This document shows positions 32,741-43,690 of a stretch of DNA of 46,000 bases, in pieces (the stretch's first letter is position 1; each line of letters starts with the position of its first letter). The notes under the pieces are model-generated. The model made no database searches, was not told where the DNA came from, and worked only from the letters and a program-made list of their open reading frames with translations. The position numbers and the translations under genes were made by a program. Source of the stretch: Symsagittifera roscoffensis (taxonomy: Eukaryota; Xenacoelomorpha; Acoela; Convolutidae). The stretch is taken from NCBI RefSeq assembly GCF_963678635.1, contig NW_026971009.1, positions 1 through 46,000 on the forward strand, given 5' to 3'.

Positions 32741-33741
32741 CGAATTCGAATGACGAAGAGTGTTCCGGAAAATTCGAGCAGCTAGACAAGCCGTCATCCG
32801 TTTTGGATTTTATTGAAAACAATTTATTAAAAGGTTTCAATTCATTAATTTTTTTTAAATCGTACCTTTATTGGCATGGCTAGGACAGTCTTTCACATGA
32901 TGTCTCTTCAAGTTTGATGTTTCCTCATAGTCGGTCCTCATTGGCAAAGCGTGACCAGGTTTCTTTCCTCAATGGATTGAAGCCGTGGTGTCCAGTGTAT
33001 TCAAAATACCTTCACACACAATCCGTTTCGTGTTACTGAAAAGCTCCGGCCTAAAACCACTGAGCTTTGACTATTTGGGTTGGGTGTCAAGCAAACCTGT
33101 TTACTATCACCTAATGAGTTTGAACTTGTCATCCTAAAAATCGCTACTACTGCCTGTCCAGGCTGCAGTTTCACTTTTCTATATGAAAAATTGGTACTTT
33201 GTTCTCATCAGTTATTATTCTATTTGAAATCAAAACTTCTGACGAAGTCGCGGCCCACGATGAATTGGTCTGAGTCGTCCAAATTAACATCAAAAATCCT
33301 TACGAAGTAGCGGCCCATGATGAATTGGTCTGAGTCGTCCAGATTCTCTACTACCAGGAAACTCATCCAAAAGTCCCGTCCTGCCATGTGAAGGACTGTT
33401 ATTGGTGTTCTTCCAGCTACGTAGGTCGCTCCGCGGTTGGCTGCTGCCAATCTTAGGTTCGTCGGAATTAAGTCTTCCCTGGTGAAGTCCATTCTTTCCC
33501 AAGTCTTAACTGGCATTACGCTAACCACTACTCATATTCTTTCAAAGTCCTGTTACTCGGATATTCTTTCCATTGGTGTCTAGCAGATGTGCAGTCACAT
33601 CTGCTTCGTATCCTATGTGCACCGCATCTTGCTCCATGATGGCGTCATGGCCGATTCTGCGGGCCTTAAGTTCTTCCTGTTCCAAATAGATCTGCCCCAT
33701 TTGGTGGCTATCTGTTGTGACGTAGGTCCTGGTGTAGATAC
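32741..33741 (-). pseudogene. Protease remnant and PR-RT linker, copy B
   Basis: Homology starts mid-gene at 33741. The DTG loop is destroyed: where copy A has GLLDTGAVVSV, this copy has stops around 33530. The C-terminal half is open (33528-33220), with NRGATYVAGRTPITVLHMAG. It has a 60-base tandem repeat giving DSDQFIMGRYFVR and DSDQFIVGRDFVR in a row. 33219-32741 is the broken linker to RT. Confidence 0.75.
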
Positions 33742-34271
33742 AAGATTCTTCCGGGTTGAGCGCAAACTAGCAATAACGTGCTTAAATACTCAAACAACCC
33801 TACAAAAAGAGCTTCAGAAATGGGCGACAATTTTGACCGTATCAATCTTGTTTGGTATAAATGCATGTAATTACAATATATCTAACAACAACAAACGGGA
33901 GGTTCGAACCGCATCTCGTCGCGGGGGATGATTTCTACTGTTTTTGGTTTTTTCGTTTATTTCTTAAATTTTTGGTTTTTTTGGGTACTATACTACATTT
34001 TGTTTTGTTTCTTGTAAAACTTTAAGTGTTTTTCGTCATATACCGCTCAGGGAACGACGGAACGACCGAACCCCCACCCTTCACGATTCGTGAATTTTTG
34101 GTCTTAACTAGGTTAAAAAGCTAGATCCCAGAATCCGGAAGGCCTCCGCATTCCGAAAAACCCTTTCGCCCCTATGAGGGCCTTGTTTAGAGCATCCGCT
34201 CGGCGCTTCTTAACCGTTCTGCCTGTCATGATTCCAAAAAGAATAACACCCAGGAGCGCAATAAAAACATT

Positions 34272-34558
34272 TTCTCAAAAACAATAATAGATAAAAAATC
34301 AGTAGTAGCCCTGTTTTAAAGAGTGACCTCGTGGTCTGGGGAAACTGAGACCCAGCGATGAGCTCACTTTTTTGCATGTAATTGAGCGTTTTGACCGAAG
34401 CCCAAAACTGTAATGATTTTGTCGTTTCGATGTTAAAAGGGCCACACAAAAAACTGGCTTTGGCAGAGACGGTTAAAAGCATGTAGAGCCGTGTTTAGAC
34501 GCTAGTCATTCATTTTTCAACCTAGCTTTATTTTCCGTCAATATGTAATTCCGGGCGA
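34272..34558 (+). repeat. Inverted LTR fragment
   Basis: Reverse complement of the adjacent LTR end (about 34681-34975), for example GACCTCGTGGTCTGGGG against CCATACCACGAGGTC, and TTTCCGTCAATATGTAATT against TACATATTGACGGAAA. Together the arms form an imperfect hairpin of about 290 bases each with a 120-base loop. A rearranged or self-inserted LTR piece is likely. Confidence 0.8.
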
Positions 34559-34655
34559 CTTTTACATATATATTTTTAGAGACGGTTGAAAGCAGAGACG
34601 GTAAAAGCAGAGGAAAAAACAGGGCTGTTAACCGAAAGGTTGGTGGTTCAGGCAT

Positions 34656-34669
34656 ACCCAGGAGCGCCA
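34656..34669 (-). promoter_or_regulatory. Possible primer-binding site, copy B
   Basis: The minus strand reads TGGCGCTCCTGGGT, 11 bases inside the LTR end at 34681. It matches 13 of 14 bases of the copy A motif at 16924-16911. Confidence 0.35.
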
Positions 34670-34680
34670 AAAAAAATATA

Positions 34681-35569
34681 TGTAACATTCGTCCGAAAAT
34701 ACATATTGACGGAAAACAAATCTAGGTTGTAAAACGACTGGCTAGGGTCTAAACACAGCTCTACATTCTTTTAACTGTCTCTGCCAAAGCCAGTTCTTTG
34801 AGTGGTCCTATTAACATCGGGTCGACGAAATGATCAGATTGACCTAATTACATGCAAAATAGTGTTCTCATGGCTGGGTCTCAGTATCCCCATACCACGA
34901 GGTCACTCCTAAAAACAGGGTTACTACCTTTTTTTTATTTTACTTTTGTTTTTGTACAGTAGATAAAAATCTTCATCGAAGATTGATCAAACCTTTCACT
35001 CAACTCCTAGCTTCTCATTGTCTGAAAACGAATTTAGATGTTAATAATTCAAATCAGTACAATCCAGGAAGCTAAAACTTGTTAAAATGGAGAGTTACAG
35101 TCTCCTTCCCGATAACCTTCCGGATTCTGGAATCCGGACGAAGAGCGGTCTAATCGTCCTTCTGGAACGCTGGTAAAGACCTCCCAATACCCTTCCTTTT
35201 CCTCGGGAAGTCTTCGGTAACGATTGTACAGTTACAATCGTTACAATTCGGAATGGTCTTCCGTTAACGTCAATCACTGTAATTTCTTCGTTCGTTGCTA
35301 TTTCTCGTTCGACTTGTGTGTTTCAACGAATATTTTTGTTCTGAGTTTTCTCCCAGTTTCAGTTATTGCAAAACGTCAAGTTCGTGACGTGTCTTTATTT
35401 TGGAACGAATTTTTAAAAATTACGTCACGCCAATTTGACCATTCTCAATTCGTTAACTCGTTCGATTAGTACTGCTAATCTGCTAAAACTACCAATCTTC
35501 CCAGTTTGCGGTCACAATAAAATTTCGAAGTCGCTATGCATTTTGACTCCAATCTGGTCGAATGTCACA
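34681..35569 (-). repeat. LTR, copy B (5' LTR)
   Basis: Begins TGTGACATTCGACCAGATT and ends CGAATGTTACA on the minus strand. Interior matches the other two LTRs, including TCGGGTCGAC, GGCTGGGTCTCAGTAT and ATTCTGGAATCCGG on the plus strand. About 889 bases. Sequence right of 35569 differs from the flanks of the other copies. Confidence 0.65.
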
Positions 35570-36399
35570 CACATCTTTCTTGATTATTGCAACCAAGTTC
35601 TAATTTTTAGCCGCAAATAATTTGCTGACATAGTAATTGAAATAGGTGGTATCTTCAATTCTGTTCTTTTGTCAACCGACATATATGATTTGAGAATGCA
35701 TGCATTCTATATGTACGTTCAATTGGAAAATTTTTTAATGTTGGTGGTAACTTCACTAGCTCCGATTGTATTGCATCATATTGCACAAAAAAGAAAACGT
35801 CCATCTAAGGGGGGGGGGGGGGAGGGTGGGTTGAAACTGTCTTATATTTACTTTGTTTAGAGATTTTATTTCGGTTCAACGGCTGTTTGCTCCAGTAGTG
35901 TCGGCCTTGTCATAACTTCGTAATTTTTCATCTTATGATATTTTAACAATCAATGGTCTCCTCTGGAATGTTTTTCTCAAATGGACTTCTGTTTAAGAGA
36001 ATTAAAGACAAAGATGAAAGTCTAATTAATTGTTCCATTCAAAAAAAGTGTTTAATTGAGTGGCTTTCGTATCAATTTCTCCCAGCCAGTGTGTCATGGT
36101 GCTCATCTTAGTCTCGATTGTGTATTGAATTTCTCATCGATCTCCAGAACTTTTCTATCGCAATTAAGGCAATCAGAAGGACAAAAATATCATAGTAACC
36201 GAGGTTACAGTCAGGAGTCTCTTCATCACGTAATGCATTCAATATCCTTGGAACTTTCTAGATATGGAAGTGATAATGATAAGGGAAGATGACAAGTGTT
36301 GATGTCCTTACAACTAAAATCGGTACGGGGTACATTTCTTCAATAAGAACACGCAACTCGACACGAGAAAATATAATATACAAGTGTTATAAATTAAAA
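35570..36399. other. Unassigned intergenic stretch with poly-G run
   Basis: No gene or known repeat seen. A 14-base G run lies at 35809-35822, followed by AGGGTGGG. Otherwise AT-rich. It may be older host or transposon sequence outside copy B. Confidence 0.6.
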
Positions 36400-38650
36400 A
36401 TTTTGTCGATAGTTGTTTTGTCATTTATTGTTTCGAGTACGCAAGCGGCGTTCGCAATCTGTATTGCCAGGGAGATTCTCTGTTTTAAAAACCTGCCCGC
36501 TCTGGATTCCTCAGTGCATATGCTTAGGTTCTTACAAAGCTTGCTCAAAAAAATTCTCTGCTGGGGCCGGCCGCGCCATAAACCTCAAAAGCTAGCGGTT
36601 GAAAAAGATACCCATCATCTACTAGATTTTTATACTTGTCAATTTTTTGCTTTTTTGCTTCAGCGGCAGCCGTACCAGGGTTACATACAGACACGGCCTT
36701 AATTCTACAAGGAGCTAAGGAGTCTACTACCGTTACATCCCACAAGAGCTGCTTAGCAACAGCCCATGGAACGAGCGTCGAACCGTCTAGCCGCTTCTGA
36801 TCGGTCCTGAAGAGGTGACGTGGTTCTAAAACAGACGGAATGTGAGTAGAAGATAAACTCTATTTTATAAGGGCATTCAGGTTTGAATGCCTAGAGAATC
36901 TCCCCGCCCTTTTGAGGCAAAAAAAACCATGCCAATTATCTTCGGTAATGTCTTTCCTGCACACGCATGTATGCCTTTTGCATATTTTTGAGCCTAATTG
37001 GAGTCCTATCGCAATTCTGAGTTGTTGGTTCGACAGTTTCAAGCATAAATTTTTGCACGATATGACGTTCAACCATTGCGAGCCAAGTCTATCTTGGAAC
37101 GCGTTGAATCTTTTTACGTCCGTTGGCTGTCCAAAATTGGCTCTGACGAGTTTTTTGGGCTTTCATTTTCCGGAGCCATCCCAATTTTTCTAAGTTCAAA
37201 CCACCGTTCATCATAGGTTCCATCCACATGCTCCAAACCAAAGATTTCGCTCAAGGCATTTTTTTGCTCCTACTGCTGAGGCTAAGAAAGCGGTTAAACG
37301 AGTAGACGAGCGGAAGAAACGCCCAAACCACCTTTGGCTGCCGGGAGAACTAATTGTAAGACCTGGTTATCATCCATTTTCACATTAGTGACTTTGCATA
37401 ATGAATTTCTTAATAATTTGTCGTAGTGCTCCAAAAAATCATTTTGCAAAAAAGAAGGGCTCGTACGCAAAAATTATTGGAGTTTGGCATGCTAAAGCAA
37501 TTTTTCAGGAGGTATAAACCATAATGGGCGTCTAGTTTGTCAATGAAATCCGAGATTTTTTCAATCTTTTTAATTTTTTTGTCGAGCAATTTCGGTAAAG
37601 TTTGCCGACTGGAGACCCTAAATTGAGGAGTTCTTCTTTTGTTTTAAATTTTCCGGAAAAATTTTGTCGCTCGGAGAGGTCCTTGCTTCCAGCGCATTTA
37701 GACGCGATACGTCTCAGCGTGTTGCCTATGGCAATCATTCTCAATCCTCCGTTCTTTATGAGGGCAATAAGCTTTGCGCCAAAAACAAATTTCTTAGGAG
37801 TTCGGGTATTTTGCCATCTCCAATTAGATTTATCAGCTTAGTAAGCGATTTAAGAAAATCAAGTCTTGCACTGCCATTCGACTTACTAACAAGATCTTCA
37901 AAAGGTTGGGGAACATTTTTATCAGAACCTGCTGCTGACCCGTTCGGAAAGGACATTATCGCTTTGTATAGGTCAAACATGGTTACGAAAAAAAAATTTA
38001 TCTAAATTTTCTGGAATTGGCGCTGCAAATTTGGCTCGCTCAGCGTGCTGCTTAGACAACAGTTTTTGATAGTTATCAGTTGAAAAAGGAGCAATTTTGT
38101 CATTCGTAGCAGCAATCCTTATCCCTCCCTTTATATTTCCTTCATCGAGCTTACTACTTAATAGCTTTATTCTCTGCTCGAGGTCACTCAGAGGCGCTTG
38201 AAACTTGGGGATGGGGTTTTGGAAGTGACGCGTCATTTGCCCGAATTTTTTTATTAATCAATAAGCATATGCTTGTGGTCTGTTTGCGTCCACTTCTTTT
38301 CGGTTGCTCTAGAAAAAAAAACAAGAACGACGTTCAAAAAAATTGCCATTTTGTAACATCTTCTACAAAGTAGAAGATTTCATTTATTTTGCCCGACAGA
38401 CTTTCCGCTATGGGAACACGCGAGTCTTTTGGTACTCTCTTGAGTACTCCGACCTTTGAGATGGCTGTTTTAACAGAATTGTCTAGCACTAAATCATTAG
38501 CTATTGTTGCTTTGTTATCGGGTTTTACGTCAACGCATAAAGGAAACTGAAACCATTGCGTTTTCTTCAAGTCGCTAAATGAAATATTTATAAAACTGAT
38601 ATGATACCAACTAGAACAACAATCACATCCAATCCAATTTATCAACTGAA
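36400..38650 (-). pseudogene. Degraded non-LTR retrotransposon (PHD-like, RT, restriction-like endonuclease)
   Basis: From 38645: a PHD-finger-like piece, NWIGCDCCSSWYHISFINIS, missing some ligands. 38236-37756: RT lead-in (LLSKQHAERAKFAAP, YKAIMSFPNGSAAGSDKNVP). After a frameshift: FVFGAKLIALIKNGGLRMIAIGNT, RT fingers. The palm with YxDD is gone, apparently deleted around 37600-37400. From 37072: HGFFCLKRAGRFSRHSNLN (CCHC-like end). Then TDQKRLDGSTLVPWAVAKQLLWDVTVVDSLAP, resembling the PD-(D/E)xK restriction-like endonuclease, with the usual Pro-Asp changed to Leu-Asp. 36745-36545 is open (LVDDGYLFQPLAFEVYGAAG). This layout is common in invertebrate LINE-like elements that lack an APE endonuclease. 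Confidence 0.75.
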
Positions 38651-39344
38651 GGGTTTAACTAATCTTTGCTTGTACATTATTTGTTGTTTTTCCTCATCTT
38701 GACGCAGCATAAAGGTAAAAAACGATTTTGACTGGAATTAAGGGGGTTGATCTAACCCATGATGAGCGGTTAGTGGGAGTTTTATAAATCAGCAAATAAA
38801 AAAATAAAAGACAATTTAATTTAATTTTTTAAAAACGAATTACCGAAATCAAAAACAAGAAACAATCTCACCCAAGCTCAGTAGGTACAGCGGTGCATCA
38901 CCAGACTCTTCAAGCCAGTTCCAGTTTCCCACCTCCCGACAGAAATTCCCTTGAAAGACCTGTCTCTAAAATCCCTCAGAGGGCGCTCCACAAACATCAA
39001 ACACAACAAATCTATGAAATAAGTTTATCACCACAATTAGGCTAAATCGCAATTGTTGCGTAAGCTCTATAGATGTAATTTTAATGTGTGTAGAAGTTCT
39101 AATGCTTCATTTTAGGAATTCGGAATGTATTATCAATCTATCTATTATTTATTTAAATGCGCGGTTCACTATCTCGCCATGTTTAAGCTTTTTCAACGTA
39201 TTATTTTTGCATGATTAAGCTATATCGTGTATTGCAATGGTTATGAATTGTTTTTCGATTTTCCAATTTGATTTTAGTAGTCATTTCACCGAATTTAAAT
39301 TAGCAGCCCAATATGGAATTAGGGTTGTAAATTTGGCCTCCAAT
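38651..39344. other. Unassigned AT-rich stretch
   Basis: About 700 bases between the LINE fragment and the copy C LTR, with no convincing gene or repeat match inside the window. Probably LINE 5' sequence or host DNA. Confidence 0.55.
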
Positions 39345-40263
39345 TGTCACATTCGCCCGGAAGATACATATCGACGGAAAATAAAACTAAGTCCTAAGAC
39401 GACTGGCTAACGTCTAAACAGAGCTTTACATGCTTTTCACCGTCTCTACCAAGCCAGTACTTTCGGTGGTCTTTTCTAACATCGGGTCGACAAAAAAACG
39501 TTACCGCTTTCGGCTTCGGTCAAAACACTCAAACTAACTTAATTACATGCAGAAATAGTGAGCTCATGGCTGGGTCTCAGTATCCTCAGACCACGAGGTC
39601 ACTCCTAAAAACAGGGCTACTACTACTTTTTGAATTACTATTGTTTTTGTTCAGTAGATAAAAATCATCCTCTCCATCGAAGAAGGATCAACCCTTTCCC
39701 ACAACTCCTAGCTTCTCATCTTAGTAGAATGAATTCGGATGTTAATTAAATTCAATTCAGGACATGACAGGGAAGCTAAAAGTTCATATAAAAAGATAAA
39801 AGTCTCAGTCCCGAAACCCCTCCGGATTCTCGAATCCACTGAATCAAGCACGTTAAGCTTGATTTCTCTGTAATCCGGAAGGCTGGTTTCCACCCCTCAC
39901 TGTTGTTAACAACTGCCTTGCAACTATTGTAGCGACACAATAGTTGCAACTCGGAGCGGTCTTCTGTTTCTCTCTGTGGTTTTTCTATCACAATCTTCGT
40001 TGTTTTCGTCAATGCAACTATCGTTGTTGTGTTGCTTTTTAGCTTTTCTGCCAAAATGGCCGCTTCTGACGTTTCTGAGAATTGTTGCGTCATCACTTCG
40101 AAAACTTAAAATTTAGGAATTTCCGAATCCTTCAGCCTTCACGATTTGTCCAATCGTTCGAATAACGTTCATATTCCTTCTAAATCGCCAATTCGGAAGG
40201 TTCGCTGCTAAAAACTCCGAAACTGCAGAGATTGCATTTTGTCCATTCTGGTCGAATGTCACA
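39345..40263 (-). repeat. LTR, copy C (3' LTR)
   Basis: Begins TGTGACATTCGACCAGAAT and ends CGAATGTGACA on the minus strand, so its ends are inverted repeats over 10 of 11 bases. About 919 bases. Lacks the leader sequence that follows the LTR in copies A and B, as expected of a 3' LTR or a solo LTR. The purine-rich GGGGAG just upstream (minus strand, about 40271-40266) is a weak polypurine-tract candidate. Confidence 0.65.
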
Positions 40264-41085
40264 TACTCCCCGGACAGTCCGGTCAATGTCCTCATTGAAT
40301 CACGCAATGTTCGTAAAATAGATACAGTGTCATCAAACATAATTTACAAAATGCACGAAATTACTTTTACCCACGTCACATCGACTCACTGCAGAAAATA
40401 ATTGGCATCATACTACATCACTATAGCCTTCAAATTCTTTCATCAATCTGCATATTGAGGACATGATCTAAGATAAAACATATTTTGCGACTTCCAATGT
40501 CAATGTCCTGATTAAAATATTTTTCTCCTAGATTTGAAAGGTGTTGGTTTGCAGGACAGTCCTGCCAACCAACAAGCTAAAATTATCCTACTATGCTTCT
40601 TCCCTTCGGAAATCTTGCTTGTTATTGTCCTGAATATTAAAACTAAGAAACTCTGTGGTTAGAAAGAACAATGAAACAATCTCCCTCTTCGAGAGATTAC
40701 CCAAGCCTTTCATGTCACCACAAAGTGATCAGTTCTCCTAGCTGATTAAAAACAGTCATGTAGGCTGGAATATTTAAATATACTCCTTCACTCAAGCCTT
40801 TTTAAATAAATAGTAAGTAAGTGTCTCTAAAGCCACTCAACTAAAATCAAAATGCAAATTTATAAGTGCAACAATTTCAAAACTCAACTAAATGTTTCAG
40901 TTTTCAATTACAACTTGGTTGCTTGGTTTCTCACTTGAGTTTTTTCACACACATAAAACAATTCCGAGTTTTAAATTTTTCTTCATCACTCCTTTGTTTT
41001 CTTCTTTTTTCGTCGTTTAGAAGTTCTAAAACTTCTAAATTCTTCTAATTTCATCTCTTTTTACATCTCGCTTTTCGGCCATTCG
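40264..41085 (-). other. Presumed 3' untranslated region, copy C
   Basis: About 820 bases between the last second-ORF stop and the LTR, AT-rich. A short minus frame starting at 40340 runs across the LTR edge and is probably chance. No other gene seen. Confidence 0.45.
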
Positions 41086-41960
41086 TCAATGTTCCATTTC
41101 TTTCTCCTGTGATACTGACTCTGGACTCTCAGTTTCCGTATCCTGCAACACGTCGTTAGCTATCCTGACGCTGCTGGAAGCCATCCTCCAACACTTCTGC
41201 TCTTCTACCCTCTGTTTGCAACAAGGTAGGGGATCCACGTTAGATTCTCTGTTCCTGCAGAAGCTGTTGTGGAGACACAACGTCACATTTCTCTCCAAAT
41301 CTTCTTTTAACATCTCTGCCTTCTCCTTTCCACTACGTTCACTTTTCGTGGAAATTCTTTTCACAGCGGTGGTCACTGCATTCTGATGAGTCACGAGAGC
41401 TTGCTTGAAAGCTCCTGCTCCAATGTCCAGCTGATATTCACTGTACACTCTGCCGTGCTTCGACATATGCTTTTTCGCATATTCGTACAACCATGCAGTC
41501 ATGTTAGCTCTGAACCATGGCATCAATCGTTTTCTTGCCCATATCTTCTTCACTTCCATCGGAATGTTTAGAATTTTGCACCTTGTCTCAAAAAGATCTA
41601 AATCTTTTAGACAATCTAATTTCCGCAACTATTCTCTCGTCGGTGCCTCCTGTCTATTATTTTCTCTCACATGAGCTTCCAGCCATCGTATCGCCACCAT
41701 AACTCCCACTATCACTATTGTTATGGGCTGTGATGAGTCTGGTAAACCCATGGAGAGCAGCTCTCCAGAGTCACAGATCAACATCAGATTACTACGCTTG
41801 GGTTACCACCAGGTCTGCAGCAAGCAGTGGCAGGGAAACTCGTCATGTGTCAACATGATGCTCCTCCAATTACGTTTTCCCGAAGCTTCCAGTAATGGTT
41901 CCACTTCCATCATCACTCGGTGGACTTCATCATTATCGTCTACTGTATTGTAATCTGTAA
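41086..41960 (-). pseudogene. Second ORF, C-terminal end with SGNH-like module 4, copy C
   Basis: Around 41950-41790 the frame reads DDNDEVHRVMMEVEPLLEAS, then NWRSIMLTHDEF, then a TAA. The same frame continues as KRSNLMLICDSGELLSMG and PITIVIVGVMVAI, up to TAG at about 41630. It then continues in frame as LRKLDCLKDLDLFETRCKIL for about 180 codons to the stop at 41086. The IML...F, strand and PITIV-x-x-G order parallels SGNH-like module 2, but the catalytic residues are gone. The last 180 residues are helical and charged, with several Cys (CLHNSFCRNRE, LPCCKQR). No known family. Confidence 0.5.
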
Positions 41961-41973
41961 CGGTTGATCATCT

Positions 41974-42600
41974 CTATTTCTGTCTTTCAGAGTCACTGAA
42001 GCTCCCACTCACGTATCCCATGAACTTCTTTCCTAGTATTGACTCCAACTCTTGCTTGGTTCTCTCACATAGCAACTCGTAAGACTTCTCGGACATTCTC
42101 GCCAGTCTCACACACTTCGGCACTGAGAAGGCTTGATCCACGATCGTTCTCGTACTATTTACGTCCACAGCTACGAAATGTACAGGGTATTTGCTCTTGC
42201 ACATTGGAGCCAATGTTGAACCCACCAAATATCGTGCTCCTGATGGTCTACAATAAGTCTCACTGTGTCTGATGTTCATTTCCGTCTCGATTGCTTTCCT
42301 CCATTTTCCTATGTATTTCTGCTCAGTCTGCAGAACTCCTGGGAATACTTCTACACTGATGGCTGTGACCATCTCATGTTTCTGTTCTAGATTCAATAGT
42401 GACTCTAAAGAACTAAACTTGCTGTAGAATCCTAGTGCGGTCACTAGATTCACCTCGGTTCCTCCATGGCAATCTGCTATCAATTTCGTTTCTGTTCTTG
42501 CTTTCATCACTACGTTTCCAAACAATACCGTCAATTGCTTGTGTTGTTTCTCCAGGGTCTTCACACAGTCCAGACCTCCACAAACGTGACCCTCCAGTCC
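41974..42600 (-). pseudogene. Second ORF, SGNH-like module 3, copy C
   Basis: The open frame is 196 codons, entered by a frameshift near 42564 (GGLDCVKTLEKQHKQ). LTVLFGNVVMKART is placed like block I (GDS in module 1) and LIADCHGGTEVNLVTAL like block II (AFAGATIAQL). Ser and block III Asn are not in place. The middle has HSETYCRPSGARYLVGST and PVHFVAVDVNSTRTIVDQAF. It ends GYVSGSFSDSERQK with a stop at 41974; a D-x-x-H-like DEVH follows downstream. I read it as a degenerate SGNH-type fold; structure prediction would be needed to be sure. Confidence 0.4.
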
Positions 42601-43690
42601 ACAGACTTCGGCCAGACAGCTACCAGGTTTGACCCAGTCTTCTGGTCCCCAACAGGCAACTCCACTTTATCTTCTCCATTGCTCCTAGAGGCCGTTATCA
42701 TCACATTATATATGATGTTGAGGTCACGCAGGTTACAGTCTGCATTCAGTTCCCTCTGCACGTCTTGTGTCGCCCGCAATATTGAGTCAGCGTTGGGACT
42801 AGGACACCATGATGGCCTCATCAATTCCCACACTGCCATCAAGCTCGTTCTCAGTAATTCATCTGAGAATCCCAACCCAAACTCCACTCTCTTATCAGAT
42901 AATGGTACTGAAGGTGCAGTCACCTCTTCTTCCAAGACCAGCCCCAATTTGGTCTGTGGATTGTTAACGGTCTTAATCGTTACAATTCTGGACGTCCAGA
43001 ATCTTAGCAACACCGCCTGCTCGCAATCGAAGAAGCAATCGCGTATGTCTTCACTCAGGAAAGGGTTGTACGCTATCCCTATGATCCCGGATACGTAGCT
43101 ATACGATTTCTTCTTGATCGGTCCACAGTATTCACTGGATTTCGGCAGTGCCCCCATAGATTCTTTAGCGAGTCTCAGCTCCTTGTTTGAGAATCTCCTG
43201 ATTTCGTCTATCTTTCTCATGGGTTCTAATTTCTCGGGTTCTTTCATGTTTACCCTCATCGGTTTACTTTGCTGCATATCCAGCAGTGCTAGCAAGAATA
43301 AGGCTTTTGCTGGATCATCGCCTTCCCTCAACATCTTAACACAAGTGTTCAATGCAGGTACTGAAATCTGCTCTATCAGGAATCGAATGAAACATAAAGC
43401 GTCTCTCCGCTTCGCACACGCTACTGCTGCTCCCTCTTGGACTATCAGATCCCTCACGTTCGTCATAAGGAAAACCTTCTCTTCTTTCGACCTCTTCCTT
43501 TCTTCTGAATCATATTCTTCGCGAGTCAGTCCCATCATGCACCAGGCGAACCTGAGTTGTAACTCTGTTCTTACGTAAGGTACTGCCACTAGAGCATGTA
43601 TTCTTGGCGTAGTCCTCATCTCTTCATCGAAGTACCTTAATACCACTGCTTTCAAGGAAGGCTCACCAACTGCTCCATCGTTTCTGCCTG
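42561..43690 (-). pseudogene. Second ORF, helical region, copy C
   Basis: The open frame is 364 codons from about 43655 to 42561. It joins the upstream 769-codon frame by a shift between 43695 and 43655 and has no ATG at its head (TTG only), so it is a continuation, not a separate gene. The first 170 residues are helix-rich (RTELQLRFAWCMMGLTREEY, ALFLLALLDMQQSKPMRV). The rest mixes strands and helices (SYSYVSGIIGIAYNPFLSED, VEFGLGFSDELLRTSLMAVW). No known family is recognised. The helical part loosely resembles the region after SGNH-like module 2 in copy B. Confidence 0.6.

Larger units (their letters stand above)
33744..34680 (-). other. Leader fragment, copy B, joined to protease by deletion
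   Basis: Matches copy A 16400-16936 (for example GGTCTTAACTAGGTTAAAAA and GAATCCGGAAGGCCTCCGC). An inverted LTR fragment (34272-34558) interrupts it. Its inner end at 33744 meets protease sequence directly, marking the deletion joint. No gene. Confidence 0.7.
20632..35569 (-). mobile_element. Giant Ty3/gypsy-type element, copy B (deletion derivative, 3' truncated)
   Basis: Same order and strand as copy A: LTR 35569-34681, part of the leader, then a direct join at 33744/33741 into the middle of the protease. About 6.1 kb of leader, gag and the protease start are missing relative to copy A (A positions 16400 to about 10298). RT, RNase H, integrase, part of the macro-like domain and the second ORF follow. 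The second ORF holds a 2,088-bp tandem duplication and stops at about 20632, where the BEL/Pao LTR begins. Confidence 0.85.

Noticed and set aside
36289-36702. Plus-strand ORF of 137 codons
   Set aside because: Its second half is antisense to the recognisable LINE C-terminal part, and the first half has no motif.
42466-43098. Plus-strand ORF of 210 codons
   Set aside because: It lies opposite the second ORF of copy C, whose minus frames are open and coherent over the same stretch; this is an antisense shadow.
43640-43660. Stop-start overlap (TTGA) as termination-reinitiation between two genes
   Set aside because: The start would be TTG, and homology continues across the joint, so a simple frameshift is more likely. 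The same holds for GTGA at 42561-42564.
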